From Sulfurimonas sp. HSL3-7 (GTDB lineage Bacteria > Campylobacterota > Campylobacteria > Campylobacterales > Sulfurimonadaceae): DNA of 64,000 nucleotides. The notes beneath the pieces are model-generated. The model made no database searches. It saw nothing but the letters and a program-made list of their open reading frames with translations, and had not been told where the DNA came from. The DNA lies in assembly GCF_039645985.1 (NCBI RefSeq), contig NZ_CP147919.1:310001-374000 (forward strand). The letters run 5' to 3'. The first letter of the stretch is position 1, and each line of letters begins with the position of its first letter. The position numbers and the translations under genes were made by a program. This document shows, in pieces, positions 18,040-27,282 of this stretch.

Positions 18040-19923
18040 ATGAATTATGATGTAATCGTTGTCGGTGGCGGCCATGCCGGGGTCGAGGCCTCCCTGGCCG
18101 CTGCGCGTATGGGTCAGAAGACACTGCTGGTCTCGATGCTGGCTGAAAATGTCGGTGCAACGAGCTGTAACCCGGCGGTCGGCGGTCTAGCCAAAGGGCA
18201 TCTGGTGCGTGAACTTGATGCCCTCGGCGGCGAGATGGGGCTGATTACCGACGAAGCCGGGATCCAGTTTCGTATCCTCAACAACACCAAAGGGCCGGCA
18301 GTACGCGGAACACGCGCGCAGATTGACATGGACCAGTACCGTGTCATCGCGCGTAATATTGTGCTAAACACCCCGAACCTCGAGCTGTTGCAGGAGACCG
18401 TTGACGACCTGTTGATGGAAGGTGACAGCGTTGTCGGTGTGCGTACCAGCCTGCTCAATGAGTTCAGCGCGAAGAAAGTCATTTTGACGACAGGGACTTT
18501 TTTGCGCGGTGTCGTGCATGTCGGCGAGATCACACAGGAGGCGGGGCGTTTCGGCGAGTTCGCGGCCAATAAACTCTCCATCTCCCTGATGGATGCAGGT
18601 CTGACCATCGGCCGTCTCAAGACGGGAACCTGCCCGCGGATCGACAGTTCAAGTATCGATTTTTCTGTCATGGAAGAGCAGCCGGGCGATGAACTGCCGA
18701 CGCCGTTCAGTTTCCGAACCGACAGAGCGAAATTCAAAGAGAACAAACAGCAGCTGCCGTGTTATATCACCTATACCAATATTGACACGCATGAGATCAT
18801 CGAAAAGAACTTCTACCGCGCGCCGCTTTTTACCGGCCAGATAGAAGGGGTCGGACCGCGCTACTGCCCGAGTATCGAGGACAAGATCAACCGTTTCCGC
18901 GACAAAGAGCGTCACCACCTCTTTATCGAACCGCAGACGATGGACAACACGGAGTGCTACATCAACGGTATGAGCACCTCCCTGCCGCCTGATGTTCAGC
19001 AGGCGATGGTCCACTCGATCAAAGGGATGGAAAATGCGAAGATCGTCCGTTACGGGTATGCGATCGAGTACGACTACGTCGATCCGACGGAGCTGACCCA
19101 TTCGCTTGAGACCAAAAAGGTCAAGAACCTCTACCTTGCGGGACAGATCAACGGAACGACGGGATATGAAGAGGCGGCGGCACAGGGGCTGATGGCGGGT
19201 ATCAACGCCGCATTGAGCCTGCAGGAAAAAGAGCCGCTGATCCTGGGACGCGACGAAGCCTATATCGGTGTATTGATCGACGATCTCGTGACAAAAGGGA
19301 CGAAAGAGCCCTACCGTATGTTCACTTCACGCGCGGAGTACCGTCTGCTGCTGCGCGAGGAGTCGGCCGACATGCGCCTGAGCAAATACGGTCACGCGCT
19401 GGGTCTGATCAGTGACGAAGAACATGCCGCCGTCGAGAAGAAGATCGCTCAGATTAAAGAAGGCGTTGCACTCATCAATGCGACGGATTATACGCCGAAC
19501 AAAGAGTTTATCGCCTTTTTGGAGAGTATCGGCGAAGAGCGCATCAGCGACAAGGTCAATGCGCAGCAGATCATTGCCAGAAAGAGTTTTACCCTCGACA
19601 AACTGGCGAAACTGCTGCCGGAGCTGGCAAAGTTCGACGACTACATCCAGGAACAGATCCTGGTCGAGGCGAAATATGCACGCTATGTCGAAAAACAGCA
19701 GGATGACATTGAGAAGATGAAGCAGAACCTTCACATCAAGATCCCTGCAAACTTTGATTTTGCCTCGGTGCGCGGTTTCTCCAAAGAGGTGATCGACAAG
19801 CTCGAGAAGTTTCAGCCGCCGACCCTGCAGGCCGCTTCACAGATCTCGGGCATCACCCCGGCGGCCATCGAGATCCTGCATATCTATATCAAGATGTCGG
19901 AAAAGAAACAGCAGGCTTCGTAA
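18040..19923 (+). CDS. mnmG: tRNA uridine-5-carboxymethylaminomethyl modification enzyme MnmG
   Basis: 627 residues. With MnmE it installs the cmnm5 group on wobble uridine of several tRNAs. The FAD-binding GGGHAG motif is at residues 9-14, and the family motifs [12 protein letters not shown] and GTFLRG follow. The C-terminal helical domain is complete ([21 protein letters not shown]). The start at 18040 is preferred over an upstream in-frame codon at 18013 because GGAAAAG lies just before it and the product then begins like other MnmG proteins. The gene is clearly richer in G and C than the ribosomal cluster. Confidence 0.96.
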   Translation: MNYDVIVVGGGHAGVEASLAAARMGQKTLLVSMLAENVGATSCNPAVGGLAKGHLVRELDALGGEMGLITDEAGIQFRILNNTKGPAVRGTRAQIDMDQYRVIARNIVLNTPNLELLQETVDDLLMEGDSVVGVRTSLLNEFSAKKVILTTGTFLRGVVHVGEITQEAGRFGEFAANKLSISLMDAGLTIGRLKTGTCPRIDSSSIDFSVMEEQPGDELPTPFSFRTDRAKFKENKQQLPCYITYTNIDTHEIIEKNFYRAPLFTGQIEGVGPRYCPSIEDKINRFRDKERHHLFIEPQTMDNTECYINGMSTSLPPDVQQAMVHSIKGMENAKIVRYGYAIEYDYVDPTELTHSLETKKVKNLYLAGQINGTTGYEEAAAQGLMAGINAALSLQEKEPLILGRDEAYIGVLIDDLVTKGTKEPYRMFTSRAEYRLLLREESADMRLSKYGHALGLISDEEHAAVEKKIAQIKEGVALINATDYTPNKEFIAFLESIGEERISDKVNAQQIIARKSFTLDKLAKLLPELAKFDDYIQEQILVEAKYARYVEKQQDDIEKMKQNLHIKIPANFDFASVRGFSKEVIDKLEKFQPPTLQAASQISGITPAAIEILHIYIKMSEKKQQAS

Positions 19924-19947
19924 ACACTGCCTTGTTTGTGTCACTTC

Positions 19948-19974
19948 CCGTTTCCACATTGTACGTGGAAACGG
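19948..19974. repeat. REP-like palindrome, copy 1
   Basis: CCGTTTCCAC and GTGGAAACGG form a perfect ten-pair stem with a seven-base loop 24 bases after mnmG. It resembles the palindrome at 21459-21480 in stem composition, in the sequence before it (AAACAC and CCTTGTTTG/CTTCTTG) and after it (GGATATCTC and GTATCTC). A remnant of a REP-associated transposase lies 1.7 kb downstream, which supports a REP-type repeat. It may also act as a transcript end. Confidence 0.5.
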
Positions 19975-20217
19975 ATATCTCAATATAAACTTCCAAAAAC
20001 GTCCAGCATGTAATAGCCGAAGCTATGCTTTCACAATCTTTTGAAGCGTCACACTTAAATAAACTCAAACTATCCTGCAGTAAAAAAACTATTGTCGAAA
20101 AAGCATACCGGACTGCCCAGTTTTACACCGAATAGACAGTAGTTTCATTATTATAAGGCAACGCAACCGGGAAGAGTTTTAAATAGTTTTTTTTAATTTA
20201 TATTTATAAATTGTCAT

Positions 20218-20223
20218 TATAAT
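20218..20223 (+). promoter_or_regulatory. -10 box of the lipoprotein gene
   Basis: TATAAT lies 32 bases before the ATG of the lipoprotein gene at 20255, within a T-rich stretch. A convincing -35 box was not found; the region upstream is A/T rich throughout. GAAAGGATA before the ATG is the ribosome-binding site. Confidence 0.5.
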
Positions 20224-20254
20224 CGTAGTGTATTTTTAACTGAAAGGATATGCA

Positions 20255-21448
20255 ATGAAATTGATGAGTGCTATAGCGGTGTCTGCCGCGGCGGTATTGT
20301 TCACCGCGGGCTGCGGAGGCGGAGGCGGAAGTGACGGTACGACAGAACCGTCACTTCAAACAGGCTATTTCATGGACAGCGGTGTCGAAGGGGTAACTTA
20401 TACCCGTTCAGGCGATGGCAACGGTACCACGGGTGCTTCGGGTGCATTTGGTTACCTTTCCGGCGAGACCGTCACGTTCAGCATCGGCGGGCTGACCATC
20501 GGGCAGGCTGCTGGATCGCCAGTCATTACGCCGCTTGATTTTGCCCCGAATGCGACGACCCTTCTGGACCCAGAAGTCAATAATATCGTACGCCTGCTAC
20601 TTGCACTGGACGAGAATACGACCAAATCGGGGATTCAGATCTCTGATGCGACGATTCAGGCCGCTGCGGCCTGGACGACACCGGATTACAACCTTTCCGA
20701 ATCACAATTCTACGGTTCAGTCAGTTCGGCTCTTGGAGCCGATGCGCCTGCAACTCTACCGACTGCGGCACAGGCAGAAACACATTTTCTTGGGACGCTC
20801 GAATGCGCCTACAGCGGTGCGTACATCGGCCGCTGGAACACCTCGGATGACAGCGGCGACTGGGGCGTGTTGGTACAGGCTGACAACACCGTCATCGCAC
20901 GGGCGAAGAACGATTCATACACCACATTTATGGATCTGACGAGTGGCTCCAGGAATACCGTGGCGAGGACTCTCAGTTTCAGCGGCGGCCTGTACACCGT
21001 CGATCCTAGTGACCCCTACAATCCTTATTATGACGGCAGCGTAAGCGCCACCGCATCGTTTGCAGATGCGGACCATCTTGACGGAACCGCGACAGTCTCG
21101 CCTGACGGCATTTCCGTGGCGCTCACCGCAAACCGTATCGGCAGTTCGCCTACGGCCAAGTACCGTTTCACCGGTAGGTATACCGATACTACAGGATTCG
21201 GTGGGCTCTTCACCATGGACATCGATGCTGACGGCAAAGTGACAGGTTTGGGTTACGACATCGAAATGGACGAAAAATTCCCTATCAGCGGTCTGGTCGA
21301 AGGCACGACACTTACTTTCACTATTGACGATACGACGACCGGCGGCGGGAGTATTTACCTCGATAACGGTACGCTGAATGCAAGCTGGTCCGATCCAAGC
21401 GACGGTTCCAGCGGCAGTGTCAGCGGTACGGGCTGCCAGCTCAACTAA
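20255..21448 (+). CDS. Secreted lipoprotein of unknown function
   Basis: 397 residues. The signal peptide ends in a lipobox with Cys20, followed by a flexible Gly run (GGGGGSDG), which predicts a lipid-anchored, probably outer-membrane protein. The mature part is rich in Thr, Ser, Gly and Asp with many short beta-prone stretches (for example SGETVTFSIGGLTIG near residue 70). This suggests a beta-sandwich or repeat-type surface domain. A pair of cysteines (about residue 187 and the penultimate CQLN) could form a disulfide. I do not recognise the family. The gene is flanked by two REP-like palindromes. Confidence 0.7.
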   Translation: MKLMSAIAVSAAAVLFTAGCGGGGGSDGTTEPSLQTGYFMDSGVEGVTYTRSGDGNGTTGASGAFGYLSGETVTFSIGGLTIGQAAGSPVITPLDFAPNATTLLDPEVNNIVRLLLALDENTTKSGIQISDATIQAAAAWTTPDYNLSESQFYGSVSSALGADAPATLPTAAQAETHFLGTLECAYSGAYIGRWNTSDDSGDWGVLVQADNTVIARAKNDSYTTFMDLTSGSRNTVARTLSFSGGLYTVDPSDPYNPYYDGSVSATASFADADHLDGTATVSPDGISVALTANRIGSSPTAKYRFTGRYTDTTGFGGLFTMDIDADGKVTGLGYDIEMDEKFPISGLVEGTTLTFTIDDTTTGGGSIYLDNGTLNASWSDPSDGSSGSVSGTGCQLN

Positions 21449-21458
21449 ACACCTTCTT

Positions 21459-21480
21459 GTTCCCATCTCGCGATGGGAAC
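21459..21480. repeat. REP-like palindrome, copy 2
   Basis: GTTCCCATC and GATGGGAAC pair perfectly around TCGC, eleven bases after the lipoprotein stop. Such GTTCCCA..TGGGAAC palindromes are typical of REP families mobilised by REP-associated tyrosine transposases, and a fragment of one lies 220 bases further on. Confidence 0.55.
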
Positions 21481-21700
21481 GTATCTCTTTTACACTTTTT
21501 CTCTGCTCAATGCCTAGTACCTAAGCGTCTTATTTACGACAAATCAATACCTCGTCCCTGTATGCATGATGAGAACGATGCGGCTAATTATAATCTACAG
21601 TGACGGAATAAGTCTTTCTACAGGGTTTAGAAAAAATGGGGGGGGGTAGGTTACCGATACTAATTACGTTAGAATAAAACCGTCTTCAAAAAAATGAATC

Positions 21701-21880
21701 ATGGCAAGACTATCTCGAATAGAATTATCAGGCTTTCATCATGTGATCGAAAGAGGTGTAGAGAGAGGAGAGATCTTTATAGATATGGAAGAGTATAACA
21801 AGTTCCTAACATTGTTGTGTAAAATGCGTCTAAAGCATGAAGTAGGTGTACATAGTGTTTGCCTTATCCCCACATTATGA
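21701..21880 (+). pseudogene. Truncated REP-associated tyrosine transposase
   Basis: 59 codons remain. The N-terminal pattern MARLSRIELSGFHHVIERG, followed by a Tyr/Lys-Phe-Leu segment and HSVCLIP, matches the start of Y1 transposases of the REP-associated (RAYT/TnpA_REP) group. These normally continue with a His-x-His metal motif and a catalytic Tyr. Here the frame stops right at the place where the His pair should be (after CLIPTL), and the sequence behind it belongs to other features. The remnant is therefore inactive. The assignment rests on the N-terminal motif and on the nearby palindromes at 19948 and 21459. Confidence 0.7.
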
Positions 21881-21964
21881 AAACACACCATACTTTTCAG
21901 CTTCAGCCTTTCCTGTTATCTTTAGCCTATAATGCCTTTTATTAAATCCATTTACAAAGTTGTT

Positions 21965-22837
21965 ATGATGAGACTTTTTTACTATGTACATACCGGCCAC
22001 CGCATCGGGTTGGACCGTTTCCGCCGTGCGGCGACGATTATCCGCGCTCTGGGGGATGTCGATATCACCCTATTGACATCCGACTTCCGTATTGCTTCGG
22101 TAGCGAAGGATTTCGGGGTCAAGCGCTCCGTCGGGATCGATGTCGTCCGAAACATCCCGCAGATCGCCCATCACGGTGATAAGATCATCTTTGACTCGGA
22201 TGAGATCAATCCGGTGATGCATAAAGAGATGACGGAGTACTTTTCGACCTTTGTCCGTGTCAGTGATGATCCGAATGCGACGAAGCTGCCCGGAGAGTTT
22301 TTGATCTCGCCGTATCTGGAAGGCGAAGGTATCTGTCAAGGTGTCGCTGTTGACGATAAATATTTTGAAAAGGTTCCCAAAACAATAGAGAAGAGTTTTT
22401 TCTTCGGCGATGATGACTATGAAGAGGACCTGTTTAAAAACCTGGATATCTTTGAAGCGCTGGAAGCGGACCTGATCCTTGGATTTTACTTTTTCATGAA
22501 CTATGAAGAGAAGCTTGCCCCGGCCTTTAAAAAAGTCTATGAGTTCGAAGAGTATGATGAGGTGGTTCAGGGTTCCAAACTCTTTGTGACCGCTTCACCG
22601 CAGGCTGCCCTTGAGAATCTTGCTTCTGGCGGTCGTCCTGTCTTCATTCAGCGACCAGACTATGTGCGCGATTTCATCCCGCTTTTTGAATCGCTTAATG
22701 TCCCGATCGTGGAGGGATTTGACAGAACGGAACTCATGAAACAGCTTGAAATCTCTCTATCACACAATTATCACCAACTGGCACAATCTACACAGAAAAT
22801 TACCAAATTTCTTAAAGATATCTTATCTTTATCATAA
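21965..22837 (+). CDS. Conserved hypothetical protein, glycosyltransferase-like
   Basis: About 290 residues from the ATG at 21965 (another ATG follows at once; an upstream in-frame ATG at 21932 is less likely). The N-terminal segment LFYYVHTGHRIGLDRFRRAATIIRAL, the later ISPYLEGE, and the C-terminal SPQAALENLASGGRPVFIQR resemble the organisation of GT-B fold enzymes such as the MurG group: a nucleotide-sugar-type Gly-rich segment late in the chain. No classical catalytic motif is seen. It is encoded directly before petABC in the same direction with 55 bases between, including a palindrome. Function not known. Confidence 0.55.
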   Translation: MMRLFYYVHTGHRIGLDRFRRAATIIRALGDVDITLLTSDFRIASVAKDFGVKRSVGIDVVRNIPQIAHHGDKIIFDSDEINPVMHKEMTEYFSTFVRVSDDPNATKLPGEFLISPYLEGEGICQGVAVDDKYFEKVPKTIEKSFFFGDDDYEEDLFKNLDIFEALEADLILGFYFFMNYEEKLAPAFKKVYEFEEYDEVVQGSKLFVTASPQAALENLASGGRPVFIQRPDYVRDFIPLFESLNVPIVEGFDRTELMKQLEISLSHNYHQLAQSTQKITKFLKDILSLS

Positions 22838-22862
22838 ATTAATCTGCTTTAATCTACTATAG

Positions 22863-22879
22863 GTGTGAAAATTTCACAC
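22863..22879. promoter_or_regulatory. Perfect 17-base palindrome just upstream of petA
   Basis: GTGTGAAA and TTTCACAC flank a single central A, ending 13 bases before the petA ATG. The symmetry and the A/T-rich centre fit a dimeric repressor or activator site controlling the bc1 operon. The location also allows a hairpin that would cover the ribosome-binding region. No U-run follows, so it is not a standard terminator. Confidence 0.45.
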
Positions 22880-22892
22880 AGTGAGTATAGAA

Positions 22893-23414
22893 ATGAATCA
22901 AACTAGAAGAGGCTTTATGGGTAAAGCTTTCGGTGCTGTAGCAGGCGTCGGAGCTGTAGGTGCTTTATATGCCATGAAGAAGTCATGGGATCCGCTTCCG
23001 AGCGTCAAAGCTGCAGGTTTTACGACGATCGATGTTTCAGCATGTGTTGCAAACAAACTGATCGTTGAAAAATGGCGCGGTAAACCGATCTTTGTCTTAA
23101 AAAAGACAGCAGAGATGGTTGCTTCTCAAAACGAAGAGCAGGCAGCGCGTGATATCGTCGTCGGTGACGATCACTTTATGATCGCTATCGGCCTCTGTAC
23201 CCACCTCGGGTGTATTCCGGCATACCGTGAAGATAAAAAAGATTTCAAATGCGCCTGCCATGGTGGGGAATTTGACTTTGCCGGTATCGACACGCTTGCG
23301 CCGCCGCCAAGTCCTCTTGTCATCCCTCCTTTTAAGATCACAGGTAATTCCGTTGTTTTGGGCGAAGAGGGTCCTGAATATAAAAAGATGAAAGAATCTG
23401 GCGTTATCGCCTAG
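22893..23414 (+). CDS. petA: Ubiquinol-cytochrome c reductase iron-sulfur (Rieske) subunit
   Basis: 173 residues. An N-terminal twin-arginine type motif (TRRGFMGK, Arg5-Arg6) and hydrophobic segment target and anchor it. The 2Fe-2S ligands are in CTHLGC (Cys102, His104) and CACHGG (Cys120 or Cys122, His123), with the second box reading CACH rather than the commoner CPCH. It transfers electrons from quinol to cytochrome c1. The ATG at 22893 is chosen over a GTG at 22881 because it places the twin-arginine motif at the normal distance. First gene of petABC. Confidence 0.94.
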   Translation: MNQTRRGFMGKAFGAVAGVGAVGALYAMKKSWDPLPSVKAAGFTTIDVSACVANKLIVEKWRGKPIFVLKKTAEMVASQNEEQAARDIVVGDDHFMIAIGLCTHLGCIPAYREDKKDFKCACHGGEFDFAGIDTLAPPPSPLVIPPFKITGNSVVLGEEGPEYKKMKESGVIA

Positions 23415-23431
23415 CATAGAGGAGAGGTTTT

Positions 23432-24646
23432 ATGGCACATTTTGAAAAAGCAAACAGTCTGAACGAATGGCTTGACCAGCGTTTGGCAGTTAACACTCTT
23501 CGCCGTGTTCTGGCAAAAGAGTATTGGATTCCTAAAGATATCAACTTTCTCTGGGCGATGGGTATGGTACTTGCGGTTACATTCGGTATCCTGCTCGTTT
23601 CGGGTATTTTCCTGTTGATGTACTATCAGCCGAATGTCGCAACGGCATTTGACAGTGTCAACTACACGATTATGCAAGAGGTGGAGTTTGGCTGGTTATG
23701 GCGTCATGTCCACGCTGTAGCGGCGTCTGTCGTCTTTTTGATCATCTATATCCACATGTTCACGGGTATCTACTACGGCTCATACAAAAAAGGCCGTGAG
23801 ATGATCTGGATCTCGGGTATGCTGCTTTTTGTCGCATTCTCGGCAGAAGCGTTTTCGGGCTATATGCTTCCTTGGGGTCAGATGTCATACTGGGCGGGTA
23901 TGGTTATTACCAACCTCTTCAGCCTCGGTTCTCTGGAAGTGAACAGTCTTGTCGAATGGATCCGCGGTGACTATGTCCCTGCGCAGGCATTCCTTGACCG
24001 TTTCTTTATGCTTCACGTGCTTTTGATCCCGTTGGCGATCCTTGCGCTGATCGGTATTCACTTCGGTGCGCTTCGTATTCCGCACGTTAACAACCAGAAG
24101 GGTGAAGAGATCGATTTTAAAGTCGAAGCTGAGAAATACAAAGCGGGTAACAAAGCGGCTTCTAAAGTGATCGCGTTTGCGAACGACTTTATGAGTAAAG
24201 ACATGTTCGTTGTTGCCGTCTACCTGCTCTTTTTCTTCTACCTGGTCTTCTGGCATTTCAACTTTGCGATGGACCCGGTCAACTTTGATCCGGCTGACGG
24301 TCTTGTTACACCGGCACACATCTATCCGGAGTGGTATTTCCTATGGTCTTACGAGATCCTTCGTCCGTTCTCGAAAGATATCGGTCTGATCGCGTTCGGT
24401 TTTGCTCAGGTAATCTTCTTCCTGTTGCCGTTCCTTGACAGAAGTCCGAATGCCGTTCCGGCAAGCCGCCGCGGTGCATTTATGCTCTGGTTCTGGATCA
24501 TGGTCGTCGATATGATCGTCCTGACCGCGATGGGTAAATTGCCGCCGGAGGGTATCTTCAGTACTATCGGTCTGGTCGCCGCAGTTGTCTTTATCGCTTT
24601 GTGGGTTGCCCTGCCGTTTATTACAAAATTAGAAAAAAAGTGTTAG
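23432..24646 (+). CDS. petB: Cytochrome b subunit of the bc1 complex
   Basis: 404 residues, a full-length cytochrome b with about eight transmembrane helices. Haem-ligand His residues are in the helices around WRHVHAVAASVVFLIIYIHMF (about residues 90-110) and in the helix containing FMLHVLLIPLAILALIGIHF. The Qo-site PEWY motif is present (HIYPEWYFLWSYEILR, about residue 292). It carries out quinol oxidation and reduction across the inner membrane. Separated from petA by 17 bases with a GAGGAGAGG ribosome-binding site. Confidence 0.96.
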   Translation: MAHFEKANSLNEWLDQRLAVNTLRRVLAKEYWIPKDINFLWAMGMVLAVTFGILLVSGIFLLMYYQPNVATAFDSVNYTIMQEVEFGWLWRHVHAVAASVVFLIIYIHMFTGIYYGSYKKGREMIWISGMLLFVAFSAEAFSGYMLPWGQMSYWAGMVITNLFSLGSLEVNSLVEWIRGDYVPAQAFLDRFFMLHVLLIPLAILALIGIHFGALRIPHVNNQKGEEIDFKVEAEKYKAGNKAASKVIAFANDFMSKDMFVVAVYLLFFFYLVFWHFNFAMDPVNFDPADGLVTPAHIYPEWYFLWSYEILRPFSKDIGLIAFGFAQVIFFLLPFLDRSPNAVPASRRGAFMLWFWIMVVDMIVLTAMGKLPPEGIFSTIGLVAAVVFIALWVALPFITKLEKKC

Positions 24647-24659
24647 GGAGAAGATCATA

Positions 24660-25592
24660 ATGAAAGAATTATTTATATTAGCGGTTGTCACTTTCTTTTC
24701 TCTACTAACTTATTGGCTGGTAGAGCCGTTCGCTCACTCTCAGATGCATGCGCATATTGACAGCGAGCAGTTTGCTTACGCGGATCTTCCGTCGTTGACA
24801 AAAGAGGGTGATGCGACGCGCGGTGCCGACACGTTTATGGCAGGCGGCTGTATCGGCTGTCACAACGTCAAAGCACTGGGCATGGAGACGGGTATGTCTG
24901 CCAAAGACTCGGCGGCTGCTTACGGTGTCAACCCGCCTGACCTTAGTAACGCCGGTGCGATCTACGATGCAAAATTCCTTGCAGCCGTAATCAACAACCC
25001 GGCTCATGCAACGATGGTGGAACACAAGTTCTCAGACACACGTCCTCACCCGATGCCGAACTTCTACGGTGCGGGCGGTGACATCGAGCAGGAGACAGCG
25101 GATATCGTTGCCTACCTTCAGTCGATTGCCGTCAAAGCCGAAGAGGTGACACCGACGATGGCCTTTGAAAATGCCTGCGGCCGTTGTCATGCGGTACGTT
25201 ATACCAACTGGACGCAGATGGGTGAAAAACCGGCATTCAAGTACAAAAAAGACGAGCTTCGTTACGATGCCGATGTACTTGAGTACCAAGATTCTGTCAA
25301 AGCCTACATGGGTAAATTGCCGCCGGATCTTTCGATGTACATCCGTTCACGTAACGAGCACTATCTTTCGACATTCATCGAGAACCCGCAGCACCTTCTT
25401 AAAGGGACGGCAATGCCTCGTACGGGTGTAACTGCCGAATCTGCAGAGAAAGTGATCGAGTATCTTAAGATGGCGGGTGATCCGAAAGCCGAAGAGCGCA
25501 ACGAAGTCGGTAAGACTGTTATGATCTTCCTTGTCATCTTCGCAATCTTCGCGTATCTCTGGAAACGCCAGGTATGGAGAGACCTGCACTAG
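24660..25592 (+). CDS. petC: Diheme cytochrome c1 subunit of the bc1 complex
   Basis: 310 residues. An N-terminal membrane segment is followed by two c-type haem sites, CIGCH (residues 64-68) and CGRCH (173-177), and a C-terminal membrane anchor (VMIFLVIFAIFAYLW). Two fused cytochrome c domains in place of the single-haem c1 of other proteobacteria is the form known from Campylobacterota. It passes electrons from the Rieske protein to periplasmic cytochrome c. Last gene of the operon, followed by a hairpin. Confidence 0.95.
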   Translation: MKELFILAVVTFFSLLTYWLVEPFAHSQMHAHIDSEQFAYADLPSLTKEGDATRGADTFMAGGCIGCHNVKALGMETGMSAKDSAAAYGVNPPDLSNAGAIYDAKFLAAVINNPAHATMVEHKFSDTRPHPMPNFYGAGGDIEQETADIVAYLQSIAVKAEEVTPTMAFENACGRCHAVRYTNWTQMGEKPAFKYKKDELRYDADVLEYQDSVKAYMGKLPPDLSMYIRSRNEHYLSTFIENPQHLLKGTAMPRTGVTAESAEKVIEYLKMAGDPKAEERNEVGKTVMIFLVIFAIFAYLWKRQVWRDLH

Positions 25593-25605
25593 TAGGTTTT
25601 ATGCT

Positions 25606-25640
25606 GTTAAGAGAGTTTTTCTCTTAACGGTCTCTGTTTT
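25606..25640 (+). terminator. Terminator after petABC
   Basis: GTTAAGAG and CTCTTAAC form a perfect eight-pair stem 14 bases after petC, followed by a pyrimidine-rich stretch with a TTTT run. It closes the bc1 operon. Confidence 0.65.
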
Positions 25641-25885
25641 CTTCCCTTTTAAACACAAAATACATTCTCTTTTTCAAAGAAAAATCACACATAATTCGCT
25701 TATCTACAATAGAGAGGTGTAACCGTTCTTAATCAAAATCAAGATATTTCTCTCTGCTTTGCATTATAACCCTACTAATATATTTTATTTGATACCCTTT
25801 CATCTATTATTGAAAATTATATGAACCGAATATCACCATACCCAAGAAAGATTTCATCCTCAACGGTGAAGAAGAAGGAACTATT

Positions 25886-26851
25886 GTGTTAATTGACAGT
25901 TACGGCAGAACAGTGGACTATTTGCGTGTTTCGGTAACGGAACGCTGCAATTTCAGATGTCAATACTGTATGCCAGAAAAGCCTTTCTCCTGGGTTCCGA
26001 AAGAGAACCTTCTGAGCTTTGAAGAGCTTTTCGAATTTATTAAAGTCGCGATCGACGAAGGGGTCAAAAAGATCCGAATCACCGGCGGTGAACCGCTGCT
26101 TCGCGAAGACCTTGACAAGTTTATCAAGATGATCTACGACTATAAAAACGACATCGACCTGGCGATGACGACCAACGCCTTTCTGCTTAAAGGCGCGGCG
26201 CAGAAACTCAAAGACGCGGGGTTGAAACGTATCAATGTCTCAATCGACTCGCTCAAGCCGGAAATGGCGGAAAAGATCGCGAAAAAAGATGTTTTGAAAC
26301 AGGTTCTTGAAGGTGTTGAAGAGGCCCTGGCCGTCGGCCTGAAAGTCAAGGTTAACATGGTGCCGATGAAAGGGCTCAACGACAACGAGATACTGGATGT
26401 TCTGGAGTACTGTAAGGAACGTGGCATGGTGGTACGTTTTATCGAATATATGGAAAACGTCCATGCCGAAGTCGACATCAAGGGGATGCAGAGCCCGGAG
26501 CTGCTTTCTGTCATCGGCAGCCGTTATGCCTATGAGGATGAGGGTTTTGACGGCCACTCCCCGTCACACTACTACAAGCTCGAAGACGGCTACGAGTTCG
26601 GTATTATCGAGCCGCATAAAGACGACTTCTGTAAAAAATGCAACCGGATCCGTTTAACGGCCGAAGGCAATCTGATCCCCTGTCTCTATTTCGACGAGGC
26701 GATGAGCATTCATGACGCCATCAAGCGAGGCGACATCAAGGAGGCGGCACTGGTGCTTAAAGAGGTGATCCGTACCAAGCCGGAGAAGAACCGCTGGAAC
26801 GACGACGACCATGAGGTCTCTACCCGCGCGTTTTATGAAACCGGTGGATGA
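25886..26851 (+). CDS. moaA: GTP 3',8-cyclase MoaA
   Basis: 321 residues; radical SAM enzyme for the first step of molybdenum cofactor synthesis. The N-terminal cluster motif is Cys21, Cys25, Cys28 (CNFRCQYC). The second cluster is in the C-terminal CKKCNRIR plus a later Cys, and the essential C-terminal Gly-Gly is present. Translation appears to start at GTG 25886, with AAGGA seven bases upstream. Molybdenum cofactor is needed by the formate dehydrogenase-like protein at 38.5 kb, and moeA lies 3 kb away. The stop codon overlaps a palindrome that opens the next insertion-like block. Confidence 0.95.
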   Translation: MLIDSYGRTVDYLRVSVTERCNFRCQYCMPEKPFSWVPKENLLSFEELFEFIKVAIDEGVKKIRITGGEPLLREDLDKFIKMIYDYKNDIDLAMTTNAFLLKGAAQKLKDAGLKRINVSIDSLKPEMAEKIAKKDVLKQVLEGVEEALAVGLKVKVNMVPMKGLNDNEILDVLEYCKERGMVVRFIEYMENVHAEVDIKGMQSPELLSVIGSRYAYEDEGFDGHSPSHYYKLEDGYEFGIIEPHKDDFCKKCNRIRLTAEGNLIPCLYFDEAMSIHDAIKRGDIKEAALVLKEVIRTKPEKNRWNDDDHEVSTRAFYETGG

Positions 26852-26868
26852 TTTCACGACGTGAAATC
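26850..26868. repeat. Palindrome at the moaA stop codon
   Basis: GATTTCAC and GTGAAATC are separated by GAC, forming a perfect eight-pair stem that begins inside the moaA stop. It directly abuts the left arm of the inverted repeats that flank the four-helix-bundle gene, so it may be part of that unit rather than a moaA terminator. Confidence 0.45.
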
Positions 26869-26884
26869 GGTAAATGGTGAATGG
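26869..26884. repeat. Left arm of inverted repeat around the four-helix-bundle gene
   Basis: GGTAAATGGTGAATGG here is complementary to the array at 27283-27312. The two arms enclose the 117-residue gene. Confidence 0.65.
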
Positions 26885-26912
26885 ATAATAGTAAATAGGA
26901 GAGGGTGTCTGT

Positions 26913-27266
26913 ATGCATAAAAATTTAGATGTATGGCAGAATTCAATGCATTTTGTTACTGCTCTCTATGAACTTACACAACAATTTCCATCGGATGAAC
27001 GGTTTGGATTAACAAACCAAATTCGAAGGGCTTGTGTGTCAATACCTTCGAATATTGCTGAAGGATCAGCTCGCCATAGTAATAAAGAGTTTGTTCAATT
27101 TTTGTACATTGCTCTAGGTTCAGCCTCAGAAGTAGAAACACAACTTCTGATAGCAAAGAATTTAAATTATGTACATTCTATTGATCCGCTGTATAATGAT
27201 CTACAGTCTATTAAACGCATGTTACTTGGACTCATCAGATCAAAACAAATTAGTAAAGACAGTTAA
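26913..27266 (+). CDS. Four-helix-bundle protein (23S rRNA intervening-sequence/S23 family)
   Basis: 117 residues with the family pattern LDVWQNSMHFVTALYELTQQFP, then FGLTNQIRRACVSIPSNIAEGSAR (about residues 30-53) and FVQFLYIALGSASEVETQL. Members form pentameric four-helix bundles and occur in 23S rRNA intervening sequences, in diversity-generating retroelements (Avd) and alone. No reverse transcriptase or variable repeat is visible here. The gene is AT-rich against its neighbours and enclosed by inverted GGTGAAT-type repeats. It splits moaA from queE, so it looks like a small mobile unit. Cellular role unknown. Confidence 0.88.
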   Translation: MHKNLDVWQNSMHFVTALYELTQQFPSDERFGLTNQIRRACVSIPSNIAEGSARHSNKEFVQFLYIALGSASEVETQLLIAKNLNYVHSIDPLYNDLQSIKRMLLGLIRSKQISKDS

Positions 27267-27282
27267 AATGCAATATGTTTTT

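Larger units (their letters stand above)
19924..20254. other. Intergenic region after mnmG with palindrome and promoter
   Basis: 331 bases without a gene. It holds the palindrome at 19948-19974 and a -10 box at 20218-20223 for the next gene. The middle, about 19980-20160, shows no recognisable feature. Confidence 0.5.

Noticed and set aside
18649-19734. Minus-strand open frames opposite mnmG
   Set aside because: mnmG is complete with all family motifs; the opposite frames have no ribosome-binding site or recognisable domain.
26913-27266. Diversity-generating retroelement around the four-helix-bundle gene
   Set aside because: No reverse transcriptase, template repeat or variable-repeat gene is present nearby.
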